Shown here: positions 5,127-6,417 of the stretch, one piece after another
How positions within the stretch are numbered: position 1 is the first letter of the stretch
How the letters are laid out: each line of letters opens with the position of its first letter
NCBI GenBank assembly: GCA_002436115.1
Contig: DIXV01000028.1
Location: forward strand, 1 to 6,417
Source of the DNA: Streptococcus sp. UBA6071
GTDB taxonomy: Bacteria > Bacillota > Bacilli > Lactobacillales > Streptococcaceae
Length of the DNA stretch: 6,417 nt
Direction: 5' to 3'
The notes under the pieces: model-generated
Seen by the model: the letters and a program-made list of their open reading frames with translations, nothing else
The model's database searches: none
What the model was told of the DNA's origin: nothing
Translations under genes and position numbers: made by a program

Positions 5127-5817
5127 ATGGGATTATTTAACTTTATTTTTGGTAATAAAAAAGATTCAGAAAGCATAGAAATTTTCACATGAGTATTTTC
5201 GTATCCTTGATACACGGCCTGATATATTTAAAATATGGGGTAGAAACCAGGATTTCCCAAAATATGATGACAGTTTCAAGACAGATGAAAAATATTCACT
5301 TCGAGAGTTATTGCTACTAGTATGGTGGGGAAAAACTAAGAGTGGCCGAAAATCAACTATAACTATTCCTAAATATTTTTTCACATCTTACAACTTAAAC
5401 GCCGAAAAACTAACTGGACAATTCAAAAAAATGGGGCTAATATGCGATATAAATGATAGAACAGTGTTGACAGATACGGGGAAACTAATTTTTGATAAGT
5501 ATAAGGCACTATGGGAAATTCATTCAATCAAACAATACCCAACTAATCTTGATACTGACTTCCCAACGTGGGACAAAAATAAGTTTGAATTAAAGCTGTA
5601 TCAAATGGAACTAAAGTATTACAAAGATCACGCTTATCATTGTAAAAGAATGATTGATTACTTTAACTCGTTAAATGTCCCTGCTAATGCTAAGGAAATC
5701 CATGATGAGGTAAATTACTACATAAATCAGGGTAGCAGCAATCTAGCAAAAGTAAATGATTATAAAGAAAAAATAGCTATCCTGAAAGATAAAATTAATG
5801 AAAATAGAGAAATATAA
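5127..5817 (+). pseudogene. frameshifted phage protein downstream of cI (would be 229 residues)
   Basis: ATG 5127, 3 bases after the cI stop and served by GAGAGGGA, starts MGLFNFIFGNKKDSESIE and then ends at TGA 5190-5192. Deleting one base in GAAATTTTC (5178-5186) restores a single frame through FSHEYFRILDTRPDIFKIWG to TAA 5815-5817. The joined protein has a middle region like a winged-helix or SAP-type domain (LRELLLLVWWGKTKSGRKST, then NAEKLTGQFKKMGLICDI and LTDTGKLIFDKYKALWEIHS) and a helical, charged C-terminus with a probable coiled coil. I know of no experimentally defined function; the site between repressor and integrase often holds lysogen-expressed genes such as superinfection exclusion factors. 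It shares the N-terminal GLF and GKK-like pattern with the next gene. The first downstream alternative start is a TTG inside the domain (5311), so this copy is probably inactive unless the extra base is an error. Confidence 0.7.
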
Positions 5818-5828
5818 GGAGAATAACA

Positions 5829-6119
5829 GTGGGACTGTTTGGTAAAAAAGAAAGTTTAAATAATAAATCAAAAGTACAAATATATCTTGAAGATCGTGGA
5901 GTGAATAACCTTTCTGAGGATAGCTTCATTCAAGTCGAAAAGATTATAAGTGACTTATCTGGTAATGGATTGATTAAGACTGGCATGGCTTTGAGCTTTG
6001 CTAAGGCAGAAGAACAAGCAAAGATTAGTTATTTGTCTGCGTTGGTTGAGCAAAACTGGGTTTTGATCAGTCAAAATCAACAAATCATTGACGAACTCAA
6101 AAAACTAAATAGCAAATAA
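5829..6119 (+). CDS. small conserved phage protein between repressor and integrase, 96 residues
   Basis: GTG 5829 with TAAGGAG 7 bases upstream; that ribosome site overlaps the stop of the preceding frame, so the two are co-transcribed and probably coupled. The protein starts (M)GLFGKKESLNNKSKV, continues with IYLEDRGVNNLSEDSFIQVE, GNGLIKTGMALSFAKAEEQA, a mildly hydrophobic stretch ISYLSALVEQNWVLI, and ends in a helix SQNQQIIDELKKLNSK. Proteins with the GLFGKK start and the SFAKAEEQAK segment recur in this position in streptococcal prophages, as I recall; their function is not known to me. It has no signal peptide and no clear membrane span, so it is probably cytoplasmic. It is the last intact gene of the lysogeny operon. 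Confidence 0.8.
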   Translation: MGLFGKKESLNNKSKVQIYLEDRGVNNLSEDSFIQVEKIISDLSGNGLIKTGMALSFAKAEEQAKISYLSALVEQNWVLISQNQQIIDELKKLNSK

Positions 6120-6164
6120 AAAATGCCCATGCTCCGAAGTTTGGCGACCAAGAGCATGAGCCTA
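6118..6164 (-). terminator. leftward rho-independent terminator after the lysogeny operon
   Basis: CATGCTC (6128-6134) pairs with GAGCATG (6152-6158), with an inner stem TTGG (6141-6144) and CCAA (6148-6151) around CGA. On the - strand the outer stem extends to about 10 bp and is followed, one base later, by six T (the A run 6118-6123). On the + strand it lacks a T tract. So it should stop transcripts entering from the integrase side, and may only weakly stop the cI operon. Confidence 0.6.
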
Positions 6165-6180
6165 ATTGACAAGAAAATCT

Positions 6181-6210
6181 TTCAAAAAGCATGACCTTTT
6201 GAAGTCTTTT
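6181..6210 (+). repeat. AT-rich inverted repeat before the integrase
   Basis: TTCAAAA (6181-6187) and TTTTGAA (6197-6203) form a 7-bp stem around AAGCATGAC plus one base, followed by GTCTTTT. It could be a weak + strand terminator or a protein-binding site. Nothing else in 6165-6247 stands out; a TTGACA at 6166 has no matching -10. Confidence 0.3.
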
Positions 6211-6247
6211 CCTGTACTCATTTTATCAAAAAAGAGAGACAAAAACA

Positions 6248-6394
6248 ATGATTACAACAAACAAAGTAGCGATATACATTCGTGTTTCTACTACATCCCA
6301 GGCTGAGGAGGGGTACTCTATTGATGAGCAACGTGAGAAACTCAAGACTTACTGTGGTATAAAAGATTGGACAGTTTACAATATCTACACTGAG
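6248..6394 (+). CDS. large serine recombinase (phage integrase), N-terminal fragment
   Basis: ATG 6248 starts MITTNKVAIYIRVSTTSQAE, followed by EGYSIDEQREKLKTYC, KDWTVYNIYT and an acidic residue. This is the start of a large serine integrase catalytic domain. Ser14 in YIRVST is the expected nucleophile, with Arg12 beside it; the EEGYSIDEQ helix is typical. Such enzymes are about 450-550 residues long and integrate phage DNA between attP and attB. Only 48 or 49 codons are genuine: in relatives the next residues form the motif D-(G/A)-G-F-S-G, but here the frame meets a CRISPR repeat at 6394 and stops at TAG 6398-6400. That stop belongs to the repeat, so this is not a natural truncation. The ribosome site is weak (GAGAG about 11 bases upstream). 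It would be the last gene of the rightward arm, with attP expected beyond it or nearby. Confidence 0.9.
6364..6393 (+). CRISPR. 30-base segment acting as spacer and as integrase protospacer
   Basis: The 30 bases just before the repeat read in frame as integrase (about residues 39-48) and also have the normal type II-A spacer length and orientation (spacer 5' of GTTTTAGAG). The boundary is set by the repeat start on the right and by the usual 30-base length on the left; no left repeat is present, so the left boundary is inferred. Confidence 0.6.
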
Positions 6395-6417
6395 TTTTAG
6401 AGCTGTGTTGTTTCGAA
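6394..6417 (+). CRISPR. partial type II-A CRISPR repeat (first 24 of about 36 bases)
   Basis: The window ends with GTTTTAGAGCTG, then TGTTGTTTCGAA, which equals, from memory, the first 24 bases of the 36-base repeat of S. thermophilus CRISPR3 and S. mutans type II-A arrays; the missing end would be TGGTTCCAAAAC. GTTTTAGAGC is the Cas9 crRNA segment that pairs with tracrRNA. Only one partial copy is present and no cas gene is in the window. Confidence 0.85.

Noticed and set aside
5311..5817. A separate 168-residue gene starting with TTG at 5311
   Set aside because: The TTG lies inside a continuous hydrophobic segment (LRELLLLVWW) with no ribosome site; the frame is open upstream to the frameshift, so the true start is 5127.
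6166..6171. TTGACA as the -35 of an integrase promoter
   Set aside because: No TATAAT-like sequence lies 16-18 bp downstream.
6248..6400. A natural 50-residue mini-recombinase ending at TAG 6398-6400
   Set aside because: The stop is made of CRISPR repeat bases, and integrase similarity ends at the repeat start.
1..6417. A new multi-gene defence or toxin-antitoxin system
   Set aside because: All recognisable genes fit a standard temperate phage immunity and recombination module, and no pair has toxin-antitoxin or defence architecture.

Overview
The window reads as the immunity and early region of a temperate Streptococcus phage or prophage. The evidence is AT-rich Firmicutes-style sequence, strong AGGAGG ribosome sites, small tightly packed phage genes, a CI/Cro-type switch, recombination genes and a serine integrase. 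The last 24 bases match, from memory, the start of the type II-A CRISPR repeat of Streptococcus (S. thermophilus CRISPR3 / S. mutans type), which supports the genus but is not phage sequence.

Leftward (- strand) early lytic arm, right to left. A consensus promoter (4224-4252) has a repressor operator filling its 17-bp spacer. It would read a small frameshifted ORF (3970-4162), a short helix-turn-helix fragment (3848-3949), a Cro-like regulator (3621-3827), a truncated BRO-type antirepressor remnant (3303-3620), another gene fragment (3103-3222), three small phage genes (2535-3116), an HNH nuclease (1934-2542), a RecF/SMC-like ATPase (658-1953), a 34-residue membrane peptide (539-643) and a Sak4-like recombination ATPase that runs off the left edge (1-539). 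Starts and stops mostly overlap or nearly touch, so this is one operon.

Rightward (+ strand) lysogeny arm. A LexA/CI-like repressor (4344-5123) has an S24 autocleavage domain. It is followed by two proteins starting M/V-G-L-F (5127-5817, frameshifted, and 5829-6119), a hairpin, and the first 49 codons of a large serine recombinase (6248-6394).

Switch. Three near-identical 15-bp inverted repeats (consensus TGCGNTTTTNCCGCA) lie between the divergent promoters at 4231, 4261 and 4302. A fourth, perfectly symmetric copy lies 600 bp away across the cro stop codon (3616-3630).

Main surprise. The integrase frame is cut at 6394 exactly where a CRISPR repeat begins. The preceding 30 bases have the length and orientation of a type II-A spacer. 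The simplest reading is that a host spacer targets this integrase and that assembly joined the phage protospacer to the CRISPR array. Several other genes here (antirepressor, two frameshifted ORFs, two fragments) look decayed, so the element may be a degenerate prophage or the sequence may carry indel errors. I see no convincing new defence system.
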